Shown here in pieces: positions 53,604-61,480 of a stretch of DNA of 64,000 bases. Source of the DNA: an uncultured Pelagibacteraceae bacterium (GTDB taxonomy: Bacteria > Pseudomonadota > Alphaproteobacteria > Pelagibacterales > Pelagibacteraceae); NCBI GenBank assembly GCA_902635545.1, contig CACPOL010000001.1, forward strand, positions 1 to 64,000. Direction: 5' to 3'. Each line of letters starts with the position of its first letter. Within the stretch, counting starts at the first letter, position 1. A program made the position numbers and the translations under genes. Under the pieces are notes generated by a model. It did no database searches and had not been told where the DNA came from. It was given only the letters and a program-made list of their open reading frames with translations.

Positions 53604-53629
53604 ACCAGGCAACACTTAAGTTGCCTGGT
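53604..53629 (-). terminator. Hairpin between ehuB-like and ehuC-like genes
   Basis: A 10-base-pair perfect stem ACCAGGCAAC/GTTGCCTGGT with a 6-base loop. On the minus strand the stem is followed by TTTTAAAATTT, giving an intrinsic-terminator-like shape inside the operon. It lies 24 bases after the binding-protein stop and before the permease start, so partial termination would favour the binding protein. Confidence 0.8.
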
Positions 53630-53652
53630 CTAATTTTTTAAATAAATATTTG

Positions 53653-54495
53653 TTATTTAGTTGAGCAAGCCCACTCTGTAGTCATATCAGGTGGTGGAAG
53701 TTGAGCTTTATCGTACCCATACTCACCGGCTCTCTTCAACATTTTACCAGGATTTGCCATAACTTTAGCTAAAGCAGCATTAAACGCCTCTCTAAACTTG
53801 TCATCAGTTTTTCTAAAACCAATTCCTACAACGTTTAAAGTTTCTTTTGGCATTAATTTTGGATCAGTTACTTCAAACTTACCATTCGTTTTTTTTTCAT
53901 GCTCTTTTGCACCAAAGAATGTTTGCACTGCAACATCTGCTCTTCCAGCTTTCATAGCTGCTAAAATACCAACTTCACCTTCAACTAAAAGCATTTGACT
54001 GTCTGGCACACCATATTTTTTAGCTGCCTCTACTGTATTGAAACCAGTTCCAGTAACTAGTTTAGCTCCAGTTTTAATTACATCAGCGTAATTGTTGATA
54101 TTTTTTGGATTTCCTTTTGGAACTAACATTGCATCACCAAATACTCCAATTGGATCAGAAAAATCAATGTTTTCACATCTACTTTTCAAGATGTACATAC
54201 CACCTGTAATCATATCAGATCTATCAGCATTTATTCCTGGGATAAGTCCTGACCATTCAAAAACTTTTGTTTCATGTTCAGTGATACCCATTTCTTCAAG
54301 AACAGTTAACGCAATCATGTTAACAAATCCTAATGCTTCACCTTTATCTCCAGCATAAGCCCATGGCACTGCTGTTCCAAAACCCAGTCTTAATTTGTGT
54401 CCATCCGCAAGTCTTTCAGTAAGAGTTTTAGCGCTTACTGTTGAAATTGAAAAAAGAAGCACAAGTAATACTGTTAATGACTTAATTAATCTCAT
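53653..54495 (-). CDS. ehuB: Extracellular solute-binding protein, EhuB-like (ectoine/hydroxyectoine)
   Basis: A 280-residue family 3 solute-binding protein with a signal peptide (cleavage expected near VSA-KTL, about residue 23). After it come LRLGFGTAVPWAY, EWSGLIPGINADRSDMITGGMYILKSRCENIDFSDP and a typical C-terminal FREAFNAALAK. The MITGGMYIxxxRCxxIDFSDP motif and the tryptophan context resemble EhuB, the ectoine/hydroxyectoine receptor of Sinorhizobium. A GAGGGG ribosome-binding site precedes the ATG. The specific ligand is inferred. A DoeA-like enzyme at the window start would be consistent with ectoine use. Confidence 0.84.
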   Translation of the reverse strand: MRLIKSLTVLLVLLFSISTVSAKTLTERLADGHKLRLGFGTAVPWAYAGDKGEALGFVNMIALTVLEEMGITEHETKVFEWSGLIPGINADRSDMITGGMYILKSRCENIDFSDPIGVFGDAMLVPKGNPKNINNYADVIKTGAKLVTGTGFNTVEAAKKYGVPDSQMLLVEGEVGILAAMKAGRADVAVQTFFGAKEHEKKTNGKFEVTDPKLMPKETLNVVGIGFRKTDDKFREAFNAALAKVMANPGKMLKRAGEYGYDKAQLPPPDMTTEWACSTK

Positions 54496-54596
54496 AATGT
54501 TCCCCTCTTTGTTTGTTGATTTAAATAGAGGTTAACAAGAATTAATAAATGGTGCAAATTTATTAAGAAATATTTCAACTATGAATTGAGTTTTAA

Positions 54597-55370
54597 TTAT
54601 AAAATTAACTTGTCTCCTATACCTATCTCACCATCATCTAAAGCTGTAAGATAAATTCCCATATCAAAATGATTATACGTTTTTTTTAAGGATTTTAGTA
54701 GGTCTAAACTATTGTCATCTGTATTTGGTTTAAGATTAATTGCAACACATCTAGGAATATTTCTTTCAACTTTAAATGAAGTATCATTTATTTTTATAAC
54801 TTTTCCTATCCAATTTCTCTCTTCCCAAGCATTTAATCCATCAATATATAAATTACCTCTAAATCTTTGATGTTCAATTTTTTTTCCTACTTTTTTCTCA
54901 AAATCAATAATGCTGTTAATGTTTATTAATGAAATTGAATTAAATACTCTTGTCGAACTACTAGTATCAAAAAAAGGATATTCTTTATTCATCAACAATG
55001 CAATCGGCTTTAATAATTTGTTTTCAAGCTCTAAAAGTTTATCCGAAAGTTTATTTTTTTCTTCATCTTTACTTACATCTATTGAAATTATTTCTTTTTC
55101 TTCCATCATTAAATACAACTGATTTTCATTAAAACGGAAATTATATTTATTAAGCATTGGAGAGTTTTTAAGTGTAAGAAAAAAATTTAATTTTCTTTCA
55201 TTTGGAAATTTTTCAATAATTTTTGCTTTTTCAAAATCAATCCCTCTTGAAAAAGAAAATATTCTGTCATTTTCTATACCCAAATTTTTAGTTATTTTAG
55301 ATTTTTCAACACTTTGATAAGATAGCGATTTTACTGGACAATATTTAATAGAGGAAATTGTATAATTCAT
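54597..55370 (-). CDS. MOSC-domain protein
   Basis: A 257-residue protein. An N-terminal MOSC_N beta-barrel (ISSIKYCPVKSLSYQSVEK) leads to the MOSC domain with RFRGNLYIDGLNAWEERNWIGK and RNIPRCVAINLKPNTDD, the latter bearing the conserved cysteine that carries a sulfur or molybdenum cofactor ligand. It ends with LTALDDGEIGIGDKL. Members move sulfur or reduce N-hydroxylated compounds (YcbX/mARC-like). Its start is 8 bases after the PhyH gene on the same strand. Confidence 0.88.
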   Translation of the reverse strand: MNYTISSIKYCPVKSLSYQSVEKSKITKNLGIENDRIFSFSRGIDFEKAKIIEKFPNERKLNFFLTLKNSPMLNKYNFRFNENQLYLMMEEKEIISIDVSKDEEKNKLSDKLLELENKLLKPIALLMNKEYPFFDTSSSTRVFNSISLININSIIDFEKKVGKKIEHQRFRGNLYIDGLNAWEERNWIGKVIKINDTSFKVERNIPRCVAINLKPNTDDNSLDLLKSLKKTYNHFDMGIYLTALDDGEIGIGDKLIL

Positions 55371-55378
55371 AATTAAAT

Positions 55379-56206
55379 CTAAAATTTTCCTTTCTTTAAA
55401 GAATCTTTATAAAATATTTTAGATAACTCTTCATTTGCTTTTTTTCTAATTTTTATTAATTCTTTGTCCATTAATTTTTTTGGTCTTGGAGTGTGTATAT
55501 GAAAATTAAATGTATCAATACCTCTGGCCTGCTGAACATACATTTTGCCCAAAATTTGCTCTACGTTAGTTCCTATATAACTTTGCACAACAAATCCAAT
55601 TCTTCTATCGTTAGTCTTGTTTTGACCAGAGCCATGGACAATAGTTGGATGATGTAATGACATTTGGCCAGCTTTTAATATTATAGGGGTTGTTTGTTCA
55701 ATTTTTATATCTTCTATTGTTTGTCCTCTCGTTAATAAATTGCCTTCATCAAATTTCTGATTGTGTTCTTGAAGATTTTTTTTATGTGATCCAGACAACA
55801 TTCTCATACATCCATTTTCCTCATTAGAATCAGTAACAGCCAACCATGCTGTGACCCAATTATAAGGTTCTAATCCAATATATTTCGCATCCTGATGGAA
55901 GCTAACAAAACCTTTTTGATTTGGGTTTTTTATGAATAAAGTTGTGCCACATATTAATATATTTTTTCCAATTAAAGATTCTACTGCATTAAGGATTTTA
56001 TTATTATGACAAACTTCGTCTAAAATTGGAGAGATCATGTGAGGGTAATTTCTCCCTATCCCTTCAAGTTCGTTAGGCCACTTGCTTTCAATTTTTTCTA
56101 TTTCTTTACGTAATTCTAATGCTTCATTTGATGTTAAAATATCTAATGGAGCAACAAAACCTTTATTGTTGTATTCATTTAATTGAATGTTTGTTAAATA
56201 AGTCAT
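55379..56206 (-). CDS. Phytanoyl-CoA dioxygenase (PhyH)-family Fe/2-oxoglutarate enzyme
   Basis: A 275-residue 2-oxoglutarate-dependent dioxygenase. Fe ligands are seen as H-x-D in VSFHQDAKYIG and the distal histidine in TIVHGSGQNKTNDRRIGF, where RR would bind 2-oxoglutarate. The MRMLSGSHK and GQMSLHHP segments are typical of PhyH. It is not a classic EctD: the ectoine hydroxylase signature is absent. It is coupled to the preceding permease (2-base gap), so it may hydroxylate the imported substrate or remove a C-P, C-S or N-alkyl group. Confidence 0.85.
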   Translation of the reverse strand: MTYLTNIQLNEYNNKGFVAPLDILTSNEALELRKEIEKIESKWPNELEGIGRNYPHMISPILDEVCHNNKILNAVESLIGKNILICGTTLFIKNPNQKGFVSFHQDAKYIGLEPYNWVTAWLAVTDSNEENGCMRMLSGSHKKNLQEHNQKFDEGNLLTRGQTIEDIKIEQTTPIILKAGQMSLHHPTIVHGSGQNKTNDRRIGFVVQSYIGTNVEQILGKMYVQQARGIDTFNFHIHTPRPKKLMDKELIKIRKKANEELSKIFYKDSLKKGKF

Positions 56207-56208
56207 AA

Positions 56209-56880
56209 TTAAAAACTATATTTTTTTTCTAAAAATTTAATCAAATTATGAAAAATAAAAGTCATAAATAAATAAATACCCCCAGCTACAATAAAAACTT
56301 CAATGGGCTTAAAAGTTGTTGAAATAATATATTTTGCTACACCAGTTAAATCCATTAATGTTACTGTACTTGCTAGAGATGTACCTTTCATCATTAAAAT
56401 TATTTCATTACCATATGCAGGAAGAGATTGTCTAATAGCAATTGGTACTTGAATCTTAAAAAAGATAATATTTTTTGATATTCCTAAACTTTTTCCAGCC
56501 TCAATAATTCCGGGTTTTATAGTTTGAAAAGCAGATCTTAGTATTTCCGATGTATATGCACCAGTGTTTAAAGAAAAAGCAATAATTGCACACCAATAAG
56601 GCTCTTTAAAGATAACCCATAAAAAAGTTGATCTAAAATATTCAATTTGTCCAAGACCAAAATATATTATAAATATTTGAACTAATAGAGGTGTTCCTCT
56701 AAAAACATATGAATATCCATAAGCAAATTTATTAATATAAATATTTTTATTCAATCTAAGAATTGCAAAAAAAAGACCAATAAATAATCCAACAAATAAT
56801 GAAATTGATAAGAGTTTTAAAGTAATAACAGCAGCATTAAGTAATTTTGGAAAACTATTAGCCATTAATTCAAAATCCAT
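56209..56880 (-). CDS. ABC transporter permease, polar amino-acid type
   Basis: A 223-residue HisM/OccM-type permease with five membrane helices. Conserved parts are YVFRGTPLLVQIFIIYFGLG and the EAA loop PGIIEAGKSLGISKNIIFFKI. It overlaps the previous permease by one base and is followed by the PhyH gene. Its operon contains the binding protein and two permeases but no ATPase, so a partner such as the ATPase encoded at 51433 is needed. Confidence 0.87.
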   Translation of the reverse strand: MDFELMANSFPKLLNAAVITLKLLSISLFVGLFIGLFFAILRLNKNIYINKFAYGYSYVFRGTPLLVQIFIIYFGLGQIEYFRSTFLWVIFKEPYWCAIIAFSLNTGAYTSEILRSAFQTIKPGIIEAGKSLGISKNIIFFKIQVPIAIRQSLPAYGNEIILMMKGTSLASTVTLMDLTGVAKYIISTTFKPIEVFIVAGGIYLFMTFIFHNLIKFLEKKYSF

Positions 56881-57572
56881 TAATACCCCCTGCTATATTT
56901 TACTTCTAATTTATTAATCAACTTCATACTTAAAAAAGTAAGTAGTAAATACAAAACTGCTGCGAACGAATAAAAAAATAACGGATCTCTTGTAGAACCA
57001 GCAGCGATATACGATTGTCTCATTATTTCAACCAAACCAGTAACTGAAATCAAAGAAGTATCTTTTAAAGTTATTTGCCATACATTACTTAGGTTTGGAA
57101 TTGCTAATCTTAACATTTGAGGCATTATAATTTTAAAAAAATAAACAATCTTTTTAAATCCTAAAACTTTCGAAGCTTCAAATTGGCCCTTATCTATTGA
57201 TTGGATTGCCCCTCTAAAAACTTCTGTTGAATAAGCACCAGAGATTATTCCAATTGCAAAAGCACCTGTGATAAAAGCGTTTATTTCAATATATTCATTA
57301 TAGCCAAAAATTGACGCAACAAACATGACCGCGCCAGTTCCACCAAAAAAGAAAAGGTAAATTACTAATAATTCTGGAACTCCTCTTATTATTGTAGTGT
57401 AAGTATTAGCTATAAAATTTAAAAACTTATTTTTAGATAATTTTAATGGTGTAAAAATTAATGCAAAAATAAAACCTATAAACATTGCTGTTATCGAAAC
57501 AGCTATGGTCATTAGAGTAGCATAAAATAATTCATCACCCCAACCAGTATCTCCAAATGCTAGAATTTCCAT
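56880..57572 (-). CDS. ABC transporter permease, polar amino-acid type
   Basis: A 230-residue HisQ/OccQ-type permease with five membrane helices. It shows IIRGVPELLVIYLFFFGGTGA and the EAA loop DKGQFEASKVLGFKKIVYFFK. The VPELLVIYLFFFG motif is characteristic of the ArtQ/HisQ/OccQ subgroup that serves basic amino acids and opines. It forms the heterodimer with the next permease, sharing one base between stop and start. A 12-base-pair hairpin separates it from the binding-protein gene. Confidence 0.87.
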   Translation of the reverse strand: MEILAFGDTGWGDELFYATLMTIAVSITAMFIGFIFALIFTPLKLSKNKFLNFIANTYTTIIRGVPELLVIYLFFFGGTGAVMFVASIFGYNEYIEINAFITGAFAIGIISGAYSTEVFRGAIQSIDKGQFEASKVLGFKKIVYFFKIIMPQMLRLAIPNLSNVWQITLKDTSLISVTGLVEIMRQSYIAAGSTRDPLFFYSFAAVLYLLLTFLSMKLINKLEVKYSRGY

Positions 57573-57577
57573 ACAGA

Positions 57578-57604
57578 TTGGCGACTATACATTATAGTCG
57601 CCAA
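57578..57604 (-). other. Stable hairpin between binding-protein and permease genes
   Basis: A perfect 12-base-pair stem (TTGGCGACTATA with TATAGTCGCCAA) and a 3-base loop lies directly after the binding-protein gene. On the minus strand it is not followed by a T run, so it is more likely an mRNA-stabilising 3' structure or processing site than a terminator. It parallels the hairpins after the two other binding-protein genes in this window. Confidence 0.75.
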
Positions 57605-57616
57605 ATCTAAAATTAA

Positions 57617-58444
57617 TTACATAGAAGCGTCGAAACCAAACCATTTAGTAGCAATTCTACTAATGTCTCCGTTTTTTCTCGCTTTATTAATAGCGGCGTT
57701 AAACTTTTTCAAAAGTTCAGTATCATCTTTTCTAATACCTACTCCAACACCGTTTCCAAATGCACCGCCTGAGAAAGTTGGTCCAGTTAGAACAACTGGT
57801 TTACCAGATTTTTCTGCATAATCACTGAAAGCTACCGCAGCCGCTAATGCAGCATCACATCTTCCTGATGCTAAGTCTAAGTTAACTTCATCTTGTGTTT
57901 TGTACGTTCTTACATTTACTTTTCCTACGTCACCAGAATCTAAAAAGTTTTGGTGAATTGTAGCAGTTTGCACACAAACAGTTTTTCCTGCCAATGCAGC
58001 AGTAAGTGTTTTTAGAGCTTTTTTAGCTGCAGCATTTGGTTTAGTTAGATTTATCCCAGCAGGTGTGTCTAAACCTTCTAAGCTAGATCCTTTCATGACT
58101 GCTAAAGATGCAACTTCATCAGCGTATCCTTGAGAGAAGCTTATTGCTTTTTGTCTTTCAGCAGTAATTGACATTCCTGCCATTATTGCATCAAACTTTC
58201 TCATGATTAACGCAGGTATCATTCCATCCCAATCTTGTTCAACAATTACACATTGCTGTCCGATGTATCTACATAGTGTGTAAGCTAACTCAACCTCAAA
58301 TCCTATTAACTTACCTGCCTCATTTTTTGAATTCCACGGAGGATAAGCACCCTCTGTTCCAATTCTAATTTTATCAGCATTAACATTTCCTATTACCAAT
58401 AGAGAAAGTAAAACTGAAAAAATAATTTTTTTGAATATACTCAT
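57617..58444 (-). CDS. Polar amino-acid-type solute-binding protein (HisJ/OccT-like)
   Basis: A 275-residue family 3 binding protein with a signal peptide (cleavage near NVNA-DKIRIG). The sequence KIRIGTEGAYPPWNSKNEAGKL is the usual start of the mature lysine/arginine/ornithine or opine-binding subgroup. QDWDGMIPALIMRKFDAIMAGM and the FSQGYAD region complete lobe one. A cysteine pair may bridge (TLCRYIGQQCV). Ligand unknown; a basic amino acid or related compound is likely. A GGAG ribosome-binding site precedes the ATG. It heads the operon with two permeases, PhyH and MOSC. Confidence 0.9.
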   Translation of the reverse strand: MSIFKKIIFSVLLSLLVIGNVNADKIRIGTEGAYPPWNSKNEAGKLIGFEVELAYTLCRYIGQQCVIVEQDWDGMIPALIMRKFDAIMAGMSITAERQKAISFSQGYADEVASLAVMKGSSLEGLDTPAGINLTKPNAAAKKALKTLTAALAGKTVCVQTATIHQNFLDSGDVGKVNVRTYKTQDEVNLDLASGRCDAALAAAVAFSDYAEKSGKPVVLTGPTFSGGAFGNGVGVGIRKDDTELLKKFNAAINKARKNGDISRIATKWFGFDASM

Positions 58445-58504
58445 TGTTATCTCCTTTAATAAAAATTTATTATTTCACAAATTAAAGGTATTAAAAAGAA
58501 AAAA

Positions 58505-59545
58505 TTAATGATTTATTGATGAAGAGAAATTCCATGAACAATCAAAACTAGGTATATAAACCCTAGATAATTTAGTATTTCCAAAATGATGATGAAAAAT
58601 GTTTAACCAATTTTCAACTTGTTGGGGTTTTTTATCTTGGCTTCCAACCTGGGCAGTTATAACGCCTTTTGGTTTTAGAATTCTTACTAAAGAGTCCATG
58701 TTCTTTGCAGCTAAATCTATGCAAAATTGATCATCATTTAAATCAACAAATATATGATCGTATGCGTCATCTTTGACTGATTTTATACTTTCAAATGCAT
58801 CTCCCCAGACACATTTAACTGAATTTTTTTCAGTAGCTTTTTTTCCAATATCTCCCAAATGTTTATTGCAAACATCAACTACTTCAGGATCAAGCTCATA
58901 CCAATCTATGAAATTAAATTTTTTTGATATACATTCCCTTGCAACACCACCATCTCCACCACCTATTATTGCTGATCGCTCATTTTTTTTATTTAACTTT
59001 AAGCCAGCTCCAACAAAAGTTGAGCTATATAAATGTTCATCTGAAGCTGCCACTTGTATTTCACCATCAATAAACAAGGACTTTCCAAATTGCTCTAATT
59101 CTAAAATTTCAATGTGTTGACCAACTTTTGATTTAAAATCTTCAAGTACTTCATTTACAACATATGACTTCTGTAATCCAGGTGAGCTGTAAATATCAGG
59201 ATACAACGATATTGTATCTCTATTAAATTCTTTTTTTACAATCCTATCATACTTAAATTCTTTTTTTATTATATCTATTGCTACTGAAGGACTTATTTTT
59301 CCACAAGTAAAAAAATCAAAGCTTATAATCCCTTTTTCTGGAAATGTGTGAAAACTTATGTGACTTTCAGCGAGTAATGCTAAGATAGTAAATCCTTGAG
59401 GCTCAAATTTATATTTTGAAATATTTAGAATTGTAACTTTTGCTTTTTTAGCTATTTGATGAATTACTTTTTCATAGATTGTAGGGTCATATTCACCTGT
59501 GGTGCCAATTATATCTAAAGTAATATGCTCCCCAACTTTTGTCAT
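58505..59545 (-). CDS. speDE: Fused S-adenosylmethionine decarboxylase and spermidine synthase
   Basis: A 346-residue fusion. Residues 1-~105 are a class 1B AdoMet decarboxylase: the self-cleavage site is Glu60-Ser61 (LLAESHISFHTFPE), with His66 and Cys81 (FFTCGK) at the expected spacing for Ser/His/Cys of the Thermotoga enzyme. Residues ~107-346 are an aminopropyltransferase with FIDGEIQVAASDEHLYSS, IIGGGDGGVAREC, WYELDPEVVDVC and IFVDLNDDQF. It would decarboxylate SAM, then transfer the aminopropyl group to a diamine, releasing methylthioadenosine. Fusions of this kind are known but uncommon. The aldolase follows on the same strand after the 8-base spacer upstream. Confidence 0.92.
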   Translation of the reverse strand: MTKVGEHITLDIIGTTGEYDPTIYEKVIHQIAKKAKVTILNISKYKFEPQGFTILALLAESHISFHTFPEKGIISFDFFTCGKISPSVAIDIIKKEFKYDRIVKKEFNRDTISLYPDIYSSPGLQKSYVVNEVLEDFKSKVGQHIEILELEQFGKSLFIDGEIQVAASDEHLYSSTFVGAGLKLNKKNERSAIIGGGDGGVARECISKKFNFIDWYELDPEVVDVCNKHLGDIGKKATEKNSVKCVWGDAFESIKSVKDDAYDHIFVDLNDDQFCIDLAAKNMDSLVRILKPKGVITAQVGSQDKKPQQVENWLNIFHHHFGNTKLSRVYIPSFDCSWNFSSSINH

Positions 59546-59553
59546 AATAAAAA

Positions 59554-60219
59554 TTACTCACTTTTATAATTTTTAACTTTATCTAAGATCTTTTTCATTT
59601 CTTCAAAAGATAGAATCTTAGGTAAACCTATTTTTAATGCAATTACATATTGATGACAAATGTTTTCAACCTCTTGAGCCAATTCAAAAGCTGTGGACAA
59701 GTTTTTACCAAATGCAACCTGACCGTGGTTAGCCATTAGACAAGCTTTTCTGTCTTTCAGAGCTATTATAATATTTTTTGATAATTCTTGTGTTCCAAAA
59801 GTTGCATATTTTGCACATTTAATATCCTCGCCACCTGCTAGGGCAACCATGTAATGAAAAGCAGGTATTGATTTTCTATGAGATGAAACTGCTGTTGCAT
59901 TTGGAGAATGTGCATGAACTATTGCTTTTGCATCTGTTTTATTTCTATATATCTCCTGATGAAATCGCCATTCTGAAGATGGATTTTTATGAATATTTTT
60001 TTTATTTAAAGATTCCTCTTCAGTATTTAATGATAAAAAAACTATATCTTCAGGTTTTAGAGAATCGTACTTTTCTCCAGATGGTGTTATGAAAAAACCT
60101 TCTTCATCATTTTGTATACCTCGAATTGAAATATTTCCAGATCTTAGTGGAGATAAATTTGAACTATTTAATTTTTTTGAATACTTAATTACCTCCTCTC
60201 GTTCTTGTAAATTTTTCAT
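59554..60219 (-). CDS. ald2: FucA-like class II aldolase, probable methylthioribulose-1-phosphate aldolase
   Basis: A 221-residue class II aldolase/adducin family protein strongly resembling L-fuculose-1-phosphate aldolase. The segment NPSSEWRFHQEIY holds the catalytic Glu; zinc ligands are in AIVHAHSPNATAVS (HxH) and ANHGQVAFG. IPAFHYMVALAGGEDIKCAKYATFGTQELS is the FucA-type core. With mtnA, mtnP and a spermidine synthase adjacent, and no mtnC/mtnD, the likely substrate is 5-methylthioribulose 1-phosphate, giving DHAP and methylthioacetaldehyde. MtnB dehydratase is a related fold and the main alternative. Confidence 0.8.
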   Translation of the reverse strand: MKNLQEREEVIKYSKKLNSSNLSPLRSGNISIRGIQNDEEGFFITPSGEKYDSLKPEDIVFLSLNTEEESLNKKNIHKNPSSEWRFHQEIYRNKTDAKAIVHAHSPNATAVSSHRKSIPAFHYMVALAGGEDIKCAKYATFGTQELSKNIIIALKDRKACLMANHGQVAFGKNLSTAFELAQEVENICHQYVIALKIGLPKILSFEEMKKILDKVKNYKSE

Positions 60220-60225
60220 TTTTTC

Positions 60226-60417
60226 TTATTTTTTATCTTTTCTAATTTGATCTTCACAAAACTTTTTAGTTTCCTCAATATCTATATTTTTAGATAATTT
60301 TTGACTTCCTGCGATACAGGCATCAACAGCTCTTTTAAAATTATGATCACTAAAACTTAAAATGGCAATCATTCCAAAAACTATAAATATAAAAATTAAT
60401 ATATTCTTAATCATCAA
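60226..60417 (-). CDS. Small membrane/exported protein in the methylthioadenosine cluster
   Basis: A 63-residue protein with an N-terminal hydrophobic helix (LIFIFIVFGMIAILSF) and a polar C-terminal half with two cysteines (DACIAGSQ and KKFCEDQIRKDKK). The helix could be an uncleaved anchor, leaving a small disulfide-bonded periplasmic domain. It overlaps mtnA by 11 bases and sits before the aldolase. No family is recognised. Confidence 0.6.
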   Translation of the reverse strand: MMIKNILIFIFIVFGMIAILSFSDHNFKRAVDACIAGSQKLSKNIDIEETKKFCEDQIRKDKK

Positions 60418-61480
60418 ATAAACTATTTAATCCATTAATTGAGGCTTCACAAATTCCTTTTTCAGTAATTAAACCCGTAACATATTTTGCAGGTGTCACA
60501 TCAAAAGCTAAGTTCTTGGCTTTACTTTTTTTTGGATAAATTTGTATTTTTTTTAACTCACCATTTTCATCAAAACCTTCCATATGTGATAATTCCTCTG
60601 AATTTCTTTCTTCAATAGGAATTTCTTTATGATCTTTCGTATTCCAGTCAATTGTTGAACTTGGTAACGCGACATAAAAAGGAATATTATTATCGTGGGC
60701 TGCCAATGCTTTTAAATAGGTACCTACTTTATTACAAACATCACCATTAGCTAAAGTTCTATCTGTACCTACAATACACATATCAACCTCACCTCTTTGC
60801 ATTAAGATACCACCTGTATTGTCTGCAATGATTGTATTCTTAATTCCCTCCTCATTTAACTCAAATGAGGTTAAATTAGCTCCTTGGTTTCTTGGTCTTG
60901 TTTCATCAGCCCAAATATGAATTGGAATTCCTTTTTTGTGAGCATGATAAATTGGAGAAGTAGCAGTTCCCCAATTTATTGTAGCAAGCCAACCTGCATT
61001 ACAATGAGTTAAAATATTTACAGTACCTTTTTTTTTATTATAAATTTCTTCAATTATCTTAAGACCATTTAATCCAATATTTTCACAAAATTTTATGTCT
61101 TCTTCACAGATTTCTTTTGCTTCATTCTTAGCAATTTCTAAAATTTTATTACTATTAACACCTGATAATTTTTTTACCATTCTATCAATAGCCCACTTTA
61201 AGTTTATTGCTGTTGGTCTTGAACTAATTAAATCTTCTGCTGATTTCTTCAAAAATGATTGATCATTATTTTCAATAATAGCCAAAACCAATCCATAAGC
61301 TGCTGTCGCTCCTATTAAAGGTGCACCTCTTACTTCCATTTGTTTAATTGCATTTATTACATCTTTGATTGTTTTCAGGTCTTTTATTGTAAATTGATGT
61401 GGAAGTTTCGTTTGATCAATAATTTTTACAACATTATTTTCAAACCAAATAGTACGATATTCTTTTCCTTCGATTTTCAT
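60407..61480 (-). CDS. mtnA: Methylthioribose-1-phosphate isomerase
   Basis: A 357-residue MtnA/eIF2B-related sugar-phosphate isomerase. The catalytic Cys160 (LTHCNAGWLAT) and Asp240 (IVGTDRTLANGDV) fall at the same numbers as in the Bacillus enzyme. The RGAPLIGATAAYG and DNTGGILMQRG segments are intact. It isomerises methylthioribose 1-phosphate to methylthioribulose 1-phosphate after MtnP. It is co-oriented with mtnP upstream and the aldolase downstream. The assignment is firm. Confidence 0.94.
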   Translation of the reverse strand: MKIEGKEYRTIWFENNVVKIIDQTKLPHQFTIKDLKTIKDVINAIKQMEVRGAPLIGATAAYGLVLAIIENNDQSFLKKSAEDLISSRPTAINLKWAIDRMVKKLSGVNSNKILEIAKNEAKEICEEDIKFCENIGLNGLKIIEEIYNKKKGTVNILTHCNAGWLATINWGTATSPIYHAHKKGIPIHIWADETRPRNQGANLTSFELNEEGIKNTIIADNTGGILMQRGEVDMCIVGTDRTLANGDVCNKVGTYLKALAAHDNNIPFYVALPSSTIDWNTKDHKEIPIEERNSEELSHMEGFDENGELKKIQIYPKKSKAKNLAFDVTPAKYVTGLITEKGICEASINGLNSLFDD

